From assembly GCA_964629015.1 (NCBI GenBank), contig CAZVMN010000013.1, positions 1-64,000 on the forward strand: DNA of 64,000 bases, given 5' to 3'. The DNA comes from Oceanococcus sp964629015. Lineage in GTDB: Bacteria; Pseudomonadota; Gammaproteobacteria; Nevskiales; Oceanococcaceae. Made by a program: the position numbers and the translations under genes. This document shows, in pieces, positions 1 to 8,262 of this stretch. Numbering within the stretch: the stretch's first letter is position 1; each line of letters opens with the position of its first letter. The notes under the pieces were generated by a model. That model searched no databases. It worked only from the letters and a program-made list of their open reading frames with translations, and was not told the origin of the DNA.

Positions 1-28
1 AATGTGTCCACCAAACCGGGGGAAGTCC

Positions 29-56
29 CAACGTCACCTCCAACGTGTTGTTAGGC
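29..56. repeat. attC-like 28-bp repeat, copy 1
   Basis: This copy matches 5338-5365 at 21 of 28 positions, sharing AACG, CACCT, CAACG and TTGTTAG blocks in register. It ends in GTTAGGC, which fits the integron core-site consensus GTTRRRY. Read on the minus strand it starts GCCTAACAACACGTTGG, like the 5' side of many attC sites. Any partner half would lie beyond the window start, so a full site cannot be confirmed, and no integrase gene is visible. Confidence 0.4.
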
Positions 57-222
57 GGAAGTCCTCCACGACCCCTGGAGCTCTCCCGAAACTGCCGACG
101 CGGACGTATTGTTCTGCCACCGTACCCTTGTCATCAACTGTGTCCAGCGCCGTGCGATGCGTTGCATCTGTTCGGAGGCTGTGTACGTACAATAAATGCA
201 AATTCAAATACTAGGAAAGATT

Positions 223-627
223 ATGACCGGATTCATTGCAGTGGTGCTTTACGTGGTGTGGATACAACTTCTCACGCTGTCTTACGCATTCCCTCGCGTG
301 CCAATGGCGCTTTTCGGAGGCCGCAAGTTCTCAGACTGGGAACGCGCTGAGGTCAACCGCGACCCGGCCTTCATGGTTCGCGCCAAGGGCGCGCACCTGA
401 ACTGCGTGGAAAACTTTCCGCTTTTCGCAGGCGTGGTGGTGGTTGCCGCGCTCATGGGCAAGAGCCCCGTGGTAGATAGTCTTGCGATGTTCATCCTGCT
501 TGCGCGCGTGGGGCAGAGCCTGTCACATCTCATAAGCACTACCCCGGCGTTTGTGCTATCACGTGCTACGTTCTTCCTTGCCCAGGTCGGCATGATTTTC
601 TGGATTTGCTTTCAGCTCATCGTCTGA
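223..627 (+). CDS. MAPEG-family membrane protein
   Basis: A 134-residue, strongly hydrophobic protein with about four membrane segments. The family signature region is present: an N-terminal helix, a loop with RxxxNxxE-like chemistry (KGAHLNCVENFP, about residues 52-63) and two C-terminal helices. MAPEG proteins in bacteria are small trimeric membrane proteins; some have glutathione transferase or peroxidase activity, but no substrate can be assigned here. The start at 223 is chosen because AGGAAAGA lies 6 bases upstream; an earlier in-frame ATG at 196 has no ribosome binding site. The gene stands alone between two attC-like core motifs (50-56 and 691-697), so it could be a mobile cassette, though the 167-bp leader is long for one. 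Confidence 0.75.
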   Translation: MTGFIAVVLYVVWIQLLTLSYAFPRVPMALFGGRKFSDWERAEVNRDPAFMVRAKGAHLNCVENFPLFAGVVVVAALMGKSPVVDSLAMFILLARVGQSLSHLISTTPAFVLSRATFFLAQVGMIFWICFQLIV

Positions 628-1382
628 TTTTGCCCCTGGATGGGGGCGCCCGATACAGGACATCCCGTGATAATAGGGCGGAACCCGGCCGCCTAACGCC
701 TATTGGTGTGAGTTGTAATCCTACCAATAACAGAAGCTCGATCTTGATCAAGTCAAGATGAATGACTTTACGAGCGACTTAAATCATTGAAAAGCTTATA
801 TATTATGCGCATATATGGGCGATGCGGCGCGAACGCTTTATCCCAGCGGCTTCAAGGGCTTAAACGCGTTTTTTGACACGAACTGGCCTGGATTATGTGA
901 AGTCAGTGTTTGCGCAAAAAAATTCTGCAACTGTGCAGCCAATCCCGTTTCGTTCCTCATGGGGAGATTGTTATTCAATGCTCCAGGGGCACGTGACGGA
1001 CTAAATACGACGCCAAAAGCAGCGCTGTAGAACGTGACAAATCCATCCTCAACAGCCTAGCGCCAGTCACCAAACTTTGTCGCTTCACAATGTTTTGAGA
1101 CAGAGAGCAAAAAGCTGATGTGACGACACGCTTCGCGGCACAGTCGATGTTTGGTGCCGGCGGATGAAACGGCCGACAAACAACCGTCGATACAAAGGGC
1201 CGGATAAGGCAGAGCCTGACGACGGCGAGGAAGACTGAACGCTAATTTGTTCGGCAAGGGCGCGATTGACGATGGCTCTGCCCTGCCCCATTTGTGATCG
1301 CGCAGATGAGGGTCTGAGTTCGTAGCGATCGCTTACCTGGGGCGAGCGCAGCGTGAAACTTGGCGGATGTCAGACTTGTTGC
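628..1382. other. 755-bp stretch without a supported gene
   Basis: Open frames here are short and lack a ribosome binding site or recognisable motifs. The part around 700-830 is AT-rich, with TATATTATG and CATATATG strings, unlike the rest of the window. A GCCTAACGCC motif lies at 691-700. The segment looks like intergenic or decayed accessory DNA. Confidence 0.6.
691..700. repeat. attC-like half-site
   Basis: GCCTAACGCC fits RYYYAAC followed by GCC and is the reverse complement of GGCGTTAGGC, the usual 3' end of attC sites. It lies 63 bp after the MAPEG stop codon. I found no matching GTTRRRY partner within the next few hundred bases, so it is a half-site at most. Confidence 0.3.
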
Positions 1383-4300
1383 TTATTTGAGCTCAACACG
1401 CTTCATTCTGCCGATCAGCGTTGCGCAAACAAGCAGTAAGACGTAAAAGCCCAAAGCACCGGAGTTGCCCGACTCTTCTGAATCGGTTGCGGAGCTATCT
1501 GGGGGGCTGCTTGGTGCTGGCGTAACTGGGCTCGGTGTTGCGCTCGCTGTGGGATTGGCACTGGGTGTGGGGGGCGTTGGACTCGGCTCCGAATCAGGTT
1601 GTGGTGTCGGCGTCGATGTTGATATCGGTGTGGTTGTTGGCAATGGTGTCTGCGAAGGTGTTGCCGTTGGTGTGGGAGTGGGCTCGGCAACGTCGCGCGC
1701 CGCCTTGAGCGTGACTTGGTAGTCCTCGACTTCGCCATCGGGTGTTTCGCCATCGAGACCGACACCAGTAGGTCGTAACGCCGCCCCGCTGCTCAGGCGA
1801 AATCGGGCATAGGTGTTGCCGGCCAGCGCTGGCGTGCTCGCTCCGTTCGCGTTGGTCACGGTTTCGGGCAGTAGGAAGCTGAGTCGGTTGCTGAATTCGG
1901 GCAGCGCTGCCCGGCTGAAGATCTGCTCCCCAAGATCGTCCCAGTCCCCATCCTGATTCAGATCGATCCAGGCATCGAGCCGGCCCATGCCAGGCTGGCT
2001 TACCGTGACAGTAACCGAGTTGGACGCGCTGCCCAGTAATAGCTCGCCAAACTCGACGCCATCTTCATCCCAGGACCCAGTGGTGTCATCAGCCGTGGCT
2101 GTGTTGCCAGCATCTTGCCCGGCGTCCAGCTCCGCATCCACGGATTGGCCCAGGAACAAGCGACCCACTTTGTGTCGGGCGCCATCGTCGGCAAGTACGG
2201 TTGGGTATCGTTCGGCCGGTGCATCACCGAAGTCCATCGGCACCAGTCCGCTCACAGGAATCACCCAAGGCTCGCGGCCGCTCACGCCATCATTGGCGGA
2301 GAAGACCACGTGTTGGCCATAACGCGTAAACAGTAACGGAGTGCTGGAGCCAGGACCGGGATTGATGTCCTGGATCTGCCGGGTACCCTCTGCGCTGCCG
2401 TCTGTAACCCACAGTTCGAGGCCATCCCGTCCATCAGCGGCAGGAAAAACTAGGTGGCTATCAAGAACGAAGGACACCACTGCCGCATCCGGATAGGCGT
2501 AATCCTCATAGCCATAGGAGTCTTGCGGGCCACGCGAACTTAGCTTGGGGCTTGGCACGGCCGATGCGAAACCGGGATAGATGTCCTTGACCAGTTTAGT
2601 GCCCGAGGAAGTGCCGTCGGTCACCCAGATTTCTGCGCCATGCTCACCATCGTCGGCTACGAACACAGCCTGTTGGTCCAGTACCACGGCAGTGCTGAGA
2701 ATGGACATGGAGCCTCGAGCACCGGGACGAATGTCCCTCAACATTTTCGTGCCCGCGACAGTGCCATCGGTAATCCACGGTTCTGGCCCGCTCACGTCAC
2801 CATAATCTGGTCCATAGAGGCTGTAGCCAAAAGGAGGCGTGTCCTGATAGCTGCAAGCTTGGTAGGCGAAGGCGGGGAAAACAAGTTGATGACCCATTGG
2901 CGTGAGCTTGCCGACATCCCCGCATTCTGACAGGAGCTCAATAAGGACGCCCGTGAGCGGGTTCAGTGCCAACAGGCGGACGTCATAATTATTTTCCTTG
3001 CTTACGATCAAGAGCTGTTCGTTCAGCGGCACCAGTTGGGTGATGTTCACTGACCTGTCCGGTGCATAGATGTTCTCAACAGCATTGCTTTGCGGGTCCA
3101 GTCGCCAGATTCTGGTATGAAGATCCGTGTAGCTGCGGCTGGTCAAGTAGACCCCATTATCAGTAGGAAACACAGAGCCTATGTTACGTTGCGCTTCATT
3201 CAGGTTTTGAATGGAAAATATTTTGCGTGTGCCGGGCAGTGTGCCATCGGTTGCCCACAGCTCTGTTCTTTGCTTCCGGAGGTAGTAGAGGGTGTTGCCA
3301 GCCTGCCAGCGAGCTGCATCGGCGTCCCAGGATGCGTCGATCTGTGGCGCTTCGAGAATCGTCGAGCTGTCAGGGCCACCATCGGTGGAAAGAAAGCCAT
3401 CGCCCCAACTCCTGAGCAGATGGTCATAGGCAAAAAATACTGGCCAGTCCGGTGCTTCCAAGCGGTCGCCGTCGTCACTGAGTACTTGAACGGCGTCAAA
3501 TCCTTCGCCGGTCCGAAGCAGGACGGCAGACGCCTGATTTATGACGGTATCTGAATGACGGTAAGCGGTCATCACCAGACCCTGCTTCAGCGGCCTGAAA
3601 TCCACGGGGTTTGAATTGCGTCCGACTGACTTGAATTCTTGCAACAGGCGCGTGCCCTCGGGACTGCCGTCTAGGCTCCAGAATAATTCCGCGCCGTGCT
3701 CATCGCTGGATGAGTTCAGCAAAAAGCGATCGTTGTGTGTGGTCAGGAAATGGATGCTGGAGGATGCGGTGCCGGGGGTGAATCCGATGAAGCGCTGGGT
3801 GGTTTCGGGGCTGCCATAGCTCTGCCACAGCTCGAAACCGGCTCCATCCTTTGCGACAAAATACAACGCGTCACCCGCGGCTTTAGGGCGTCGGGGGCGA
3901 TCATCGTTGCCCGTGCGCGAGGTGCCGCGACTTGGGTCTGCGACCAAGCGAGTCCCTTCTGCGGTGCCATCAGTGGCCCAAAGCGCGAAGCCTATGCCTT
4001 CTCTGAATGCTACGAAGTACAGCTCGCCACGAAAAAATTCCATGGCCCCGGCGTCTGAGCCTTCGGGTCCGGGATTCAGGTCACTGACCAGAGAGGTACC
4101 ACTTGGCGTCCCATCGCTACGCCACAGTTCAAGGCCGTGTTCAGCATCTGATCCAGCGAAATATAATTGATTATTCACCACCAGACCGTCGCCGGTTTCA
4201 AACGCTCCGAGATAGACCGTACCTGCATCAGTGCCGTCACTGCTCCACATTCCGCTGACGCTGTCGACCATGACCCGTTCTCCGACGGGCAGTATTCGCG

Positions 4301-5237
4301 ACACAGCGTTTAACTCTACGGGCTGTTCAATGGGTTGTATGGCATAGGTTCCAACCTTGCTGCCATCACTGCGCCACAGTCGACCGTTGGACTCTGGCGC
4401 ATAAGCCGTAAAGAACAGCGTGTCCTCCAGTGGCGTTAGCTGACCCAACCCGGCCCATTGCAGCTCAGTATCGAGGCTGTAGGTGCCAGTTTCCGTTCCA
4501 TCACTTCGCCACAAAGTCACTTTGCGGAATCCGCTCTCAGTAACAAAGAACAGTCGCTCTCCGGCGCTCACCAATTGCGCTCCATTGGTCGGCAGGGTGT
4601 CGTCCGGAAGGGATGCGATGCGCTGGGTGCCCTGCGCCGTGCCGTCACTGCGCCACAAAGCGAAAAAGTTGTCCTCATCGCGACCGATGAACCAAAGGGT
4701 GTTCTGGAAGATTTCGATCTCTTCAACGGTAGCGCCGCCAAATACAGCCTCAGTGCCAGCCGTGGTACCGTCGCTGCGCCAAAGATATTTGCCCGTGGCA
4801 CCAGAGACTCCGCCTGCGAAGTACAGCGTATCGTTGAGAATGACGAATTCAGTTTCGTCGTCCCAAACGCCAGATTCACCGCCAGGCAGCACATCTTTGA
4901 TCATGCGGGTGCCTTCGGGGGTGTGATCTGTGATCCAGAGCTCCTTCCCGTTGACGCCATCATCCACCTGAAACAGCAGCTTGCCACCAACGACAACCGG
5001 GTTCTGAGCCCATGCACTGGCGTAGTATCCAAGAGATCCGCTGTTGCCATCGGACGTATTGACGTCCGCAATCAAACGCGCCGGCTGTGCGCCTGCGAAG
5101 CTAGTGAAGAAAAACAGACCCAGTATGAGCCAGCTTGTGAGGCCTCGGATTATCTTGCGTTGTTTAGCAGTTTGAGCTGGATCCGTAGATCGCAGGCTAG
5201 CTAAGTTCATGCCACGGCCCCGTGCGTTATTCAACAT
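1383..5237 (-). CDS. ELWxTDGT-repeat exported protein with GEVED-like domain and GlyGly-CTERM-like tail
   Basis: About 1284 residues. A long signal sequence ends near LFFFTSFAGAQ. The body has about 14 copies of an ELWxTDGTxxGT motif (variants LWRSDGTxxGT, LWATDGT, IWVTDGT), each followed by a short beta-rich stretch, as in predicted beta-propeller surface proteins. Next come an acidic segment beginning MDFGDAP with DLNQDGDWDD and ETPDGEVEDYQV, typical of GEVED-type domains, and a Pro/Thr/Ser linker of about 70 residues. The C-terminus is SGNSGALGFYVLLLVCATL plus a basic end (GRMKR), the tripartite layout of a GlyGly-CTERM sorting signal, though the Gly pair is imperfect. A rhombosortase and T2SS genes lie 10-16 kb away. 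The ATG at 5237 follows AGGAGG at a rather long distance; a GTG at 5273 and an ATG at 5210 are alternatives. Substrate and role are unknown. Confidence 0.75.
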   Translation of the reverse strand: MLNNARGRGMNLASLRSTDPAQTAKQRKIIRGLTSWLILGLFFFTSFAGAQPARLIADVNTSDGNSGSLGYYASAWAQNPVVVGGKLLFQVDDGVNGKELWITDHTPEGTRMIKDVLPGGESGVWDDETEFVILNDTLYFAGGVSGATGKYLWRSDGTTAGTEAVFGGATVEEIEIFQNTLWFIGRDEDNFFALWRSDGTAQGTQRIASLPDDTLPTNGAQLVSAGERLFFVTESGFRKVTLWRSDGTETGTYSLDTELQWAGLGQLTPLEDTLFFTAYAPESNGRLWRSDGSKVGTYAIQPIEQPVELNAVSRILPVGERVMVDSVSGMWSSDGTDAGTVYLGAFETGDGLVVNNQLYFAGSDAEHGLELWRSDGTPSGTSLVSDLNPGPEGSDAGAMEFFRGELYFVAFREGIGFALWATDGTAEGTRLVADPSRGTSRTGNDDRPRRPKAAGDALYFVAKDGAGFELWQSYGSPETTQRFIGFTPGTASSSIHFLTTHNDRFLLNSSSDEHGAELFWSLDGSPEGTRLLQEFKSVGRNSNPVDFRPLKQGLVMTAYRHSDTVINQASAVLLRTGEGFDAVQVLSDDGDRLEAPDWPVFFAYDHLLRSWGDGFLSTDGGPDSSTILEAPQIDASWDADAARWQAGNTLYYLRKQRTELWATDGTLPGTRKIFSIQNLNEAQRNIGSVFPTDNGVYLTSRSYTDLHTRIWRLDPQSNAVENIYAPDRSVNITQLVPLNEQLLIVSKENNYDVRLLALNPLTGVLIELLSECGDVGKLTPMGHQLVFPAFAYQACSYQDTPPFGYSLYGPDYGDVSGPEPWITDGTVAGTKMLRDIRPGARGSMSILSTAVVLDQQAVFVADDGEHGAEIWVTDGTSSGTKLVKDIYPGFASAVPSPKLSSRGPQDSYGYEDYAYPDAAVVSFVLDSHLVFPAADGRDGLELWVTDGSAEGTRQIQDINPGPGSSTPLLFTRYGQHVVFSANDGVSGREPWVIPVSGLVPMDFGDAPAERYPTVLADDGARHKVGRLFLGQSVDAELDAGQDAGNTATADDTTGSWDEDGVEFGELLLGSASNSVTVTVSQPGMGRLDAWIDLNQDGDWDDLGEQIFSRAALPEFSNRLSFLLPETVTNANGASTPALAGNTYARFRLSSGAALRPTGVGLDGETPDGEVEDYQVTLKAARDVAEPTPTPTATPSQTPLPTTTPISTSTPTPQPDSEPSPTPPTPSANPTASATPSPVTPAPSSPPDSSATDSEESGNSGALGFYVLLLVCATLIGRMKRVELK

Positions 5238-5337
5238 CGTATGTGCGCTCCCTCCTAGGACTTTAAGTTCCACCCAGGAAAATCTCTGTGGTTGTCCACT
5301 GTTGCATTGGTAAGGATGAGCAAACTTCGAGAGGCTC

Positions 5338-5365
5338 TAACGCCACCTGCAACGATTTGTTAGCT
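5338..5365. repeat. attC-like 28-bp repeat, copy 2
   Basis: The partner of 29-56, with 21 of 28 identical positions. CTAAC (5337-5341) and GTTAG (5359-5363) form a perfect 5-bp inverted pair around a 17-base centre. At about 28 bp it is shorter than any complete attC known to me, so it may be a degenerate site or another kind of dispersed repeat. It sits just upstream of the giant repeat protein and marks the right edge of the accessory segment. Confidence 0.4.
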
Positions 5366-5396
5366 GTCGACATCCAATGTTTAGCGTGAGAAATAA

Positions 5397-5699
5397 TCAC
5401 CTTTGAACCCAGCTCGGCAATCTGTTGTTTTGAGGCTCCAGCTTGGCCCGGCCTAAATCGCTGGCGGATTTCCCTGAACTTCCGGCAGGCAAGGCTCGCT
5501 CAAGGTCGTCGACGTCACTTGCGCCTGATTCATGCGCGCTGCTATCGCTCGACGCGCTCGTCATCTGCAAACGTTCAGCCTTGCTCAGCAGATGTTCGCG
5601 CAGCTCGTAAGGATAGGATTGGTCGCCGGGAGATTGGGCGGATGCGCGTAGAAACAGGATCAACACGAAGAACGCCGCAAAGGTGATGATCCATTCCAT
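5397..5699 (-). CDS. small membrane-anchored protein, unrecognised
   Basis: 100 residues. One N-terminal membrane helix (about residues 2-20) is followed by SYPYELREHLLSKAERLQ and a Ser/Asp/Ala-rich low-complexity tail. The YPYELREHLLSKAER stretch resembles the beginning of DUF2726-type domains, which would normally continue for about 100 more residues, so this may be a truncated member. There is no strong ribosome binding site. It stands alone between the accessory segment and the cNMP/rhodanese gene. The anchor plus conserved-looking stretch supports a real gene, but no function can be given. Confidence 0.45.
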   Translation of the reverse strand: MEWIITFAAFFVLILFLRASAQSPGDQSYPYELREHLLSKAERLQMTSASSDSSAHESGASDVDDLERALPAGSSGKSASDLGRAKLEPQNNRLPSWVQR

Positions 5700-5950
5700 G
5701 GTGAGCCGTTCTTAATGTTGTCTAATCGATACATGATCAGCGCTTAGGCGCTGCTTGTGCAGTATCGCGGACACGCGGATGGGGCCGCAACTATCGAAAA
5801 TGATAGAAAGCTCCGTGAGTTCAGAGCGGTGTTTGTCGGGTTGGCGTCTCCTGCCCTGGCCAAGCAACGGCATGTAACGGGCTGTTTTCACACTTTTTTC
5901 GGTATCATGCCGACAGGATCATGGAATACCCGTAAGTAAGGCGCGTTTTG
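5700..5950. other. intergenic region upstream of the cNMP/rhodanese gene
   Basis: A 251-bp gap between divergent genes. A small inverted repeat (AGCGC-TTAG-GCGCT) lies near 5740-5755. I see no promoter with good spacing, although the TTTTTTCGGTATCAT tract near 5894-5908 is the most AT-rich part and the likeliest place for one. Confidence 0.35.
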
Positions 5951-7009
5951 ATGGCAAATACGCCAAGCAAACTGAGCATTGAAGATTTTCGTAGGTTGAG
6001 CCCTATCAACGGCTTGCGCGAGGAGAGTTTGCAGCAGTTGTATAAACGCATTGCGACGTTGACAGAAAAAGCTGGCAAGGATTTGTTCGCGCTTGGCAGT
6101 TCCAATGCGGATTCCTACTATCTGCTGTCTGGCGAGGTTGATTTGATCGACGCCGACGGGCGCAATGTGCGGACGTTGGTCGCAGGTAGTGCCGATGCGC
6201 TCCACCGCATCGCGCATCAGATCCCCCGCGTTGTCGGCGCACGATGCAAAACGGCGGTCGAATACATCCGTATCGATTCCGGGCTGCTCGACGTTATGCT
6301 GACCTGGGATCAGACCGGTTCGTTTGAAGTTGATGAACTGAACGCTGAATCCGAGGATTCCGATGGCGATTGGATGACTCGCTTGCTGCAGATGAAAGCG
6401 TTTCAGAAAGTGCCGCCATCGAATTTGCAAGCTATGTTCATGCGCATGGAGCAGATTCCCGTCAACGCTGGCGATGTGGTTGTGCGTCAGGACAGTGACG
6501 GTGATTTCTTCTACGTCATCATCAAAGGCCGTGCGATGGTGACCCGTGAGACGCCCACATCGCCGAAGCCGATACGTCTTGCAGAACTCGAATCTGGATC
6601 ATGTTTTGGCGAAGAGTCTTTGATTTCAGACGATAAACGTAACGCGTCTGTCACGATGCTTGAAGCCGGCACGTTGATGCGCTTGGCCAAAGACGATTTC
6701 CGCTCGCTGTTGACTGCGCCACTCACGCTCAACGTGAAGTTGGATGAAGGCAAGGCCCTGGTCGAGGCTGGAAAAGCACGCTGGCTGGATGTGCGCTTGC
6801 CCAGTGAATACAAGAATCAGCATTTGGAAGGCGCGATCAACCTGCCTTTGTTTATGCTGCGTCCAAAACTGGCGAGTTTGGATAAGAAATTCGTTTATCT
6901 GGTGTACTGCGATGGCGGTCGGCGCAGCAAGGTCGGCGCTTTCGTCCTCACGCAGAAGGGGTTTGAGGCGAAGGTTCTGGACGGCGGGATTCCGGCAGAA
7001 CAGCCGTAA
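5951..7009 (+). CDS. double cyclic-nucleotide-binding / rhodanese protein
   Basis: 352 residues, no signal peptide, so probably cytoplasmic. Residues about 15-120 form a degenerate cNMP-binding fold. Residues about 140-250 form a better one with the phosphate-binding-cassette region GSCFGEESLISDDKRNASV. Residues about 255-350 are a rhodanese domain with the typical DVRLPSEYKNQHLEGAINLP entry and an active-site loop YCDGGRRS, so the catalytic Cys is present. The family pairs a nucleotide sensor with a sulfurtransferase; ligand and target are unknown. The ATG at 5951 is used; a TTG lies one codon earlier. It converges on pilZ with a 6-bp gap. Confidence 0.75.
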   Translation: MANTPSKLSIEDFRRLSPINGLREESLQQLYKRIATLTEKAGKDLFALGSSNADSYYLLSGEVDLIDADGRNVRTLVAGSADALHRIAHQIPRVVGARCKTAVEYIRIDSGLLDVMLTWDQTGSFEVDELNAESEDSDGDWMTRLLQMKAFQKVPPSNLQAMFMRMEQIPVNAGDVVVRQDSDGDFFYVIIKGRAMVTRETPTSPKPIRLAELESGSCFGEESLISDDKRNASVTMLEAGTLMRLAKDDFRSLLTAPLTLNVKLDEGKALVEAGKARWLDVRLPSEYKNQHLEGAINLPLFMLRPKLASLDKKFVYLVYCDGGRRSKVGAFVLTQKGFEAKVLDGGIPAEQP

Positions 7010-7015
7010 TACCGA

Positions 7016-7354
7016 TTACATCGTGTAAGTGGGGCGATCAGAGTCCACGGTGCCGGCCAGCGCGCTTTCGATTTTCTTTTGCGTTTCGCCGCCATCCTGC
7101 TCTGAGAACTGTACGCCAATCCCTTGAGTGCGCTTGTTTTGAGCGCCTTTGGGCGTGATCCAGATGACTTTGCCTGCCACTGGCAGGCGTTCAGCGTTGT
7201 CCAACAGCGTCAGTAGAATGAACACTTCGTCGCCGAGCTTGTAGGGTTTGGTCGTGGGAATGAACAGGCCACCATTCTTTACAAACGGCATGTACGCCAT
7301 GAAAAGCTGGTGCTTTTCCTTGATGGAAAGCGTCAAAATCCCGGGTTGACTCAT
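7016..7354 (-). CDS. pilZ: type IV pilus PilZ protein
   Basis: 112 residues, the size of the founding PilZ protein of Pseudomonas. It matches that type in sequence (N-terminal GILTLSIKEKHQLF, central YKLGDEVFILLTLLD, C-terminal GIGVQFSEQDG). The N-terminus lacks the RxxxR c-di-GMP motif, as expected for the type IV pilus PilZ, which acts in pilus assembly through FimX and PilB rather than by binding the nucleotide itself. It is the last gene of the fab-holB operon, overlapping holB by 4 bases. The holB-pilZ link is the known Pseudomonas arrangement. Confidence 0.88.
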   Translation of the reverse strand: MSQPGILTLSIKEKHQLFMAYMPFVKNGGLFIPTTKPYKLGDEVFILLTLLDNAERLPVAGKVIWITPKGAQNKRTQGIGVQFSEQDGGETQKKIESALAGTVDSDRPTYTM

Positions 7355-8262
7355 GCCCTCTCCCGCTGTCTTGATAGTAGATCAAGGTAGAGAATAAACA
7401 GGCCTTCGAGGGCGAGCAAGCGATTAAAACTGCTCTGCCCGTCTTTGCGTACGTTGATCAATGCATCCCACTGTCGGCGCAGAGCCAAACCTTTACGACC
7501 GCTTTTCAGATCATTCAGCAAACGGCCTTGCCACCAGGTCAAAAAGGCATCCAGCTGGGTGTCATCAATGGCCGCGGCGGCGCTGATTGCGTCATGGTCA
7601 CGTTCCAGTCGCTGAATCAGTTGTTCCCACTCTTTTTCGCTTTTGATCAGGTTGCCCAGCGTGTCGTCTTGAGCGGCCAGCGCGCATGGGCCTACACGGC
7701 TCAGCAGTTGTTCAGGCACGTTGACGTCGGCCCCAAGAAAATCACGGGCTTGTTGTGTCGAGGGCATGTGAATGGCCACGCGCGCACAGCGGCTGCGAAT
7801 GGTGGCCGGAACGCGGGACAAGTTGGTTACGCTCAAGATGATTGTCGCGCCTCGGGGGGGCTCTTCCAGCGTTTTGAGCAGAGCATTGGCTGAGGCTTTG
7901 TTGAGTTGGTCGGCGTTGCGAATGTGCGCGTATCGTCCGCGTGCCTGGCTCGCGGTAAGCTGAATGTCGGCACAAAAGTCGCGAATCTGATCGATGAGGA
8001 TTTCGCGCTTGTCTTCGGGTTTTTCGATCTCGATCCAGTCCGGATGCGAGCCTGCGGCAAACTGATGACAGCTCGAACATTGGCCGCAGGCGCTCAATTC
8101 CGGTGTTTCACACAGACCGGTTTTGGCCAACTCTCTTGCCAGCTCGGTTTTGCCCACACCGCGTTGCCCAGTGATGAGCAGCGAATGCGAAAGACGCCGC
8201 TGTTGCAGACTGTTGCGCAATTCTTTCCAGACTTGATCTTGCCAGGCAAAAGGCACGTTCAC
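7351..8262 (-). CDS. holB: DNA polymerase III subunit delta prime
   Basis: 303 residues. The clamp-loader AAA+ fold is visible: Walker A-like GQRGVGKTELA near residue 30, a four-Cys zinc module (CETPELSACGQCSSC, about residues 51-65), and the sensor region around ALLKTLEEPP and SRCARV. It is part of the clamp-loader complex that puts the beta clamp on DNA. It overlaps tmk by 4 bases and pilZ by 4 bases, so it is translationally coupled within the operon. Confidence 0.92.
   Translation of the reverse strand: MNVPFAWQDQVWKELRNSLQQRRLSHSLLITGQRGVGKTELARELAKTGLCETPELSACGQCSSCHQFAAGSHPDWIEIEKPEDKREILIDQIRDFCADIQLTASQARGRYAHIRNADQLNKASANALLKTLEEPPRGATIILSVTNLSRVPATIRSRCARVAIHMPSTQQARDFLGADVNVPEQLLSRVGPCALAAQDDTLGNLIKSEKEWEQLIQRLERDHDAISAAAAIDDTQLDAFLTWWQGRLLNDLKSGRKGLALRRQWDALINVRKDGQSSFNRLLALEGLFILYLDLLSRQRERA

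Noticed and set aside
718..760. FNR-like palindrome around TTGATCAAG
   Set aside because: The spacing does not fit TTGAT-N4-ATCAA, and there is no gene close enough to be controlled.
815..1030. 71-residue plus-strand open frame after the MAPEG gene
   Set aside because: No ribosome binding site, no recognisable motif, and it lies in an AT-rich stretch; probably chance.
1530..1700. Possible tandem repeat or CRISPR-like array
   Set aside because: It is the Pro/Thr-rich linker of the repeat protein, with degenerate codons and no constant spacers. The same applies to 24000-24200.
4458..5204. 248-residue plus-strand open frame
   Set aside because: Lies entirely antisense to the ELWxTDGT repeat protein, whose repeated motifs clearly mark the coding strand.
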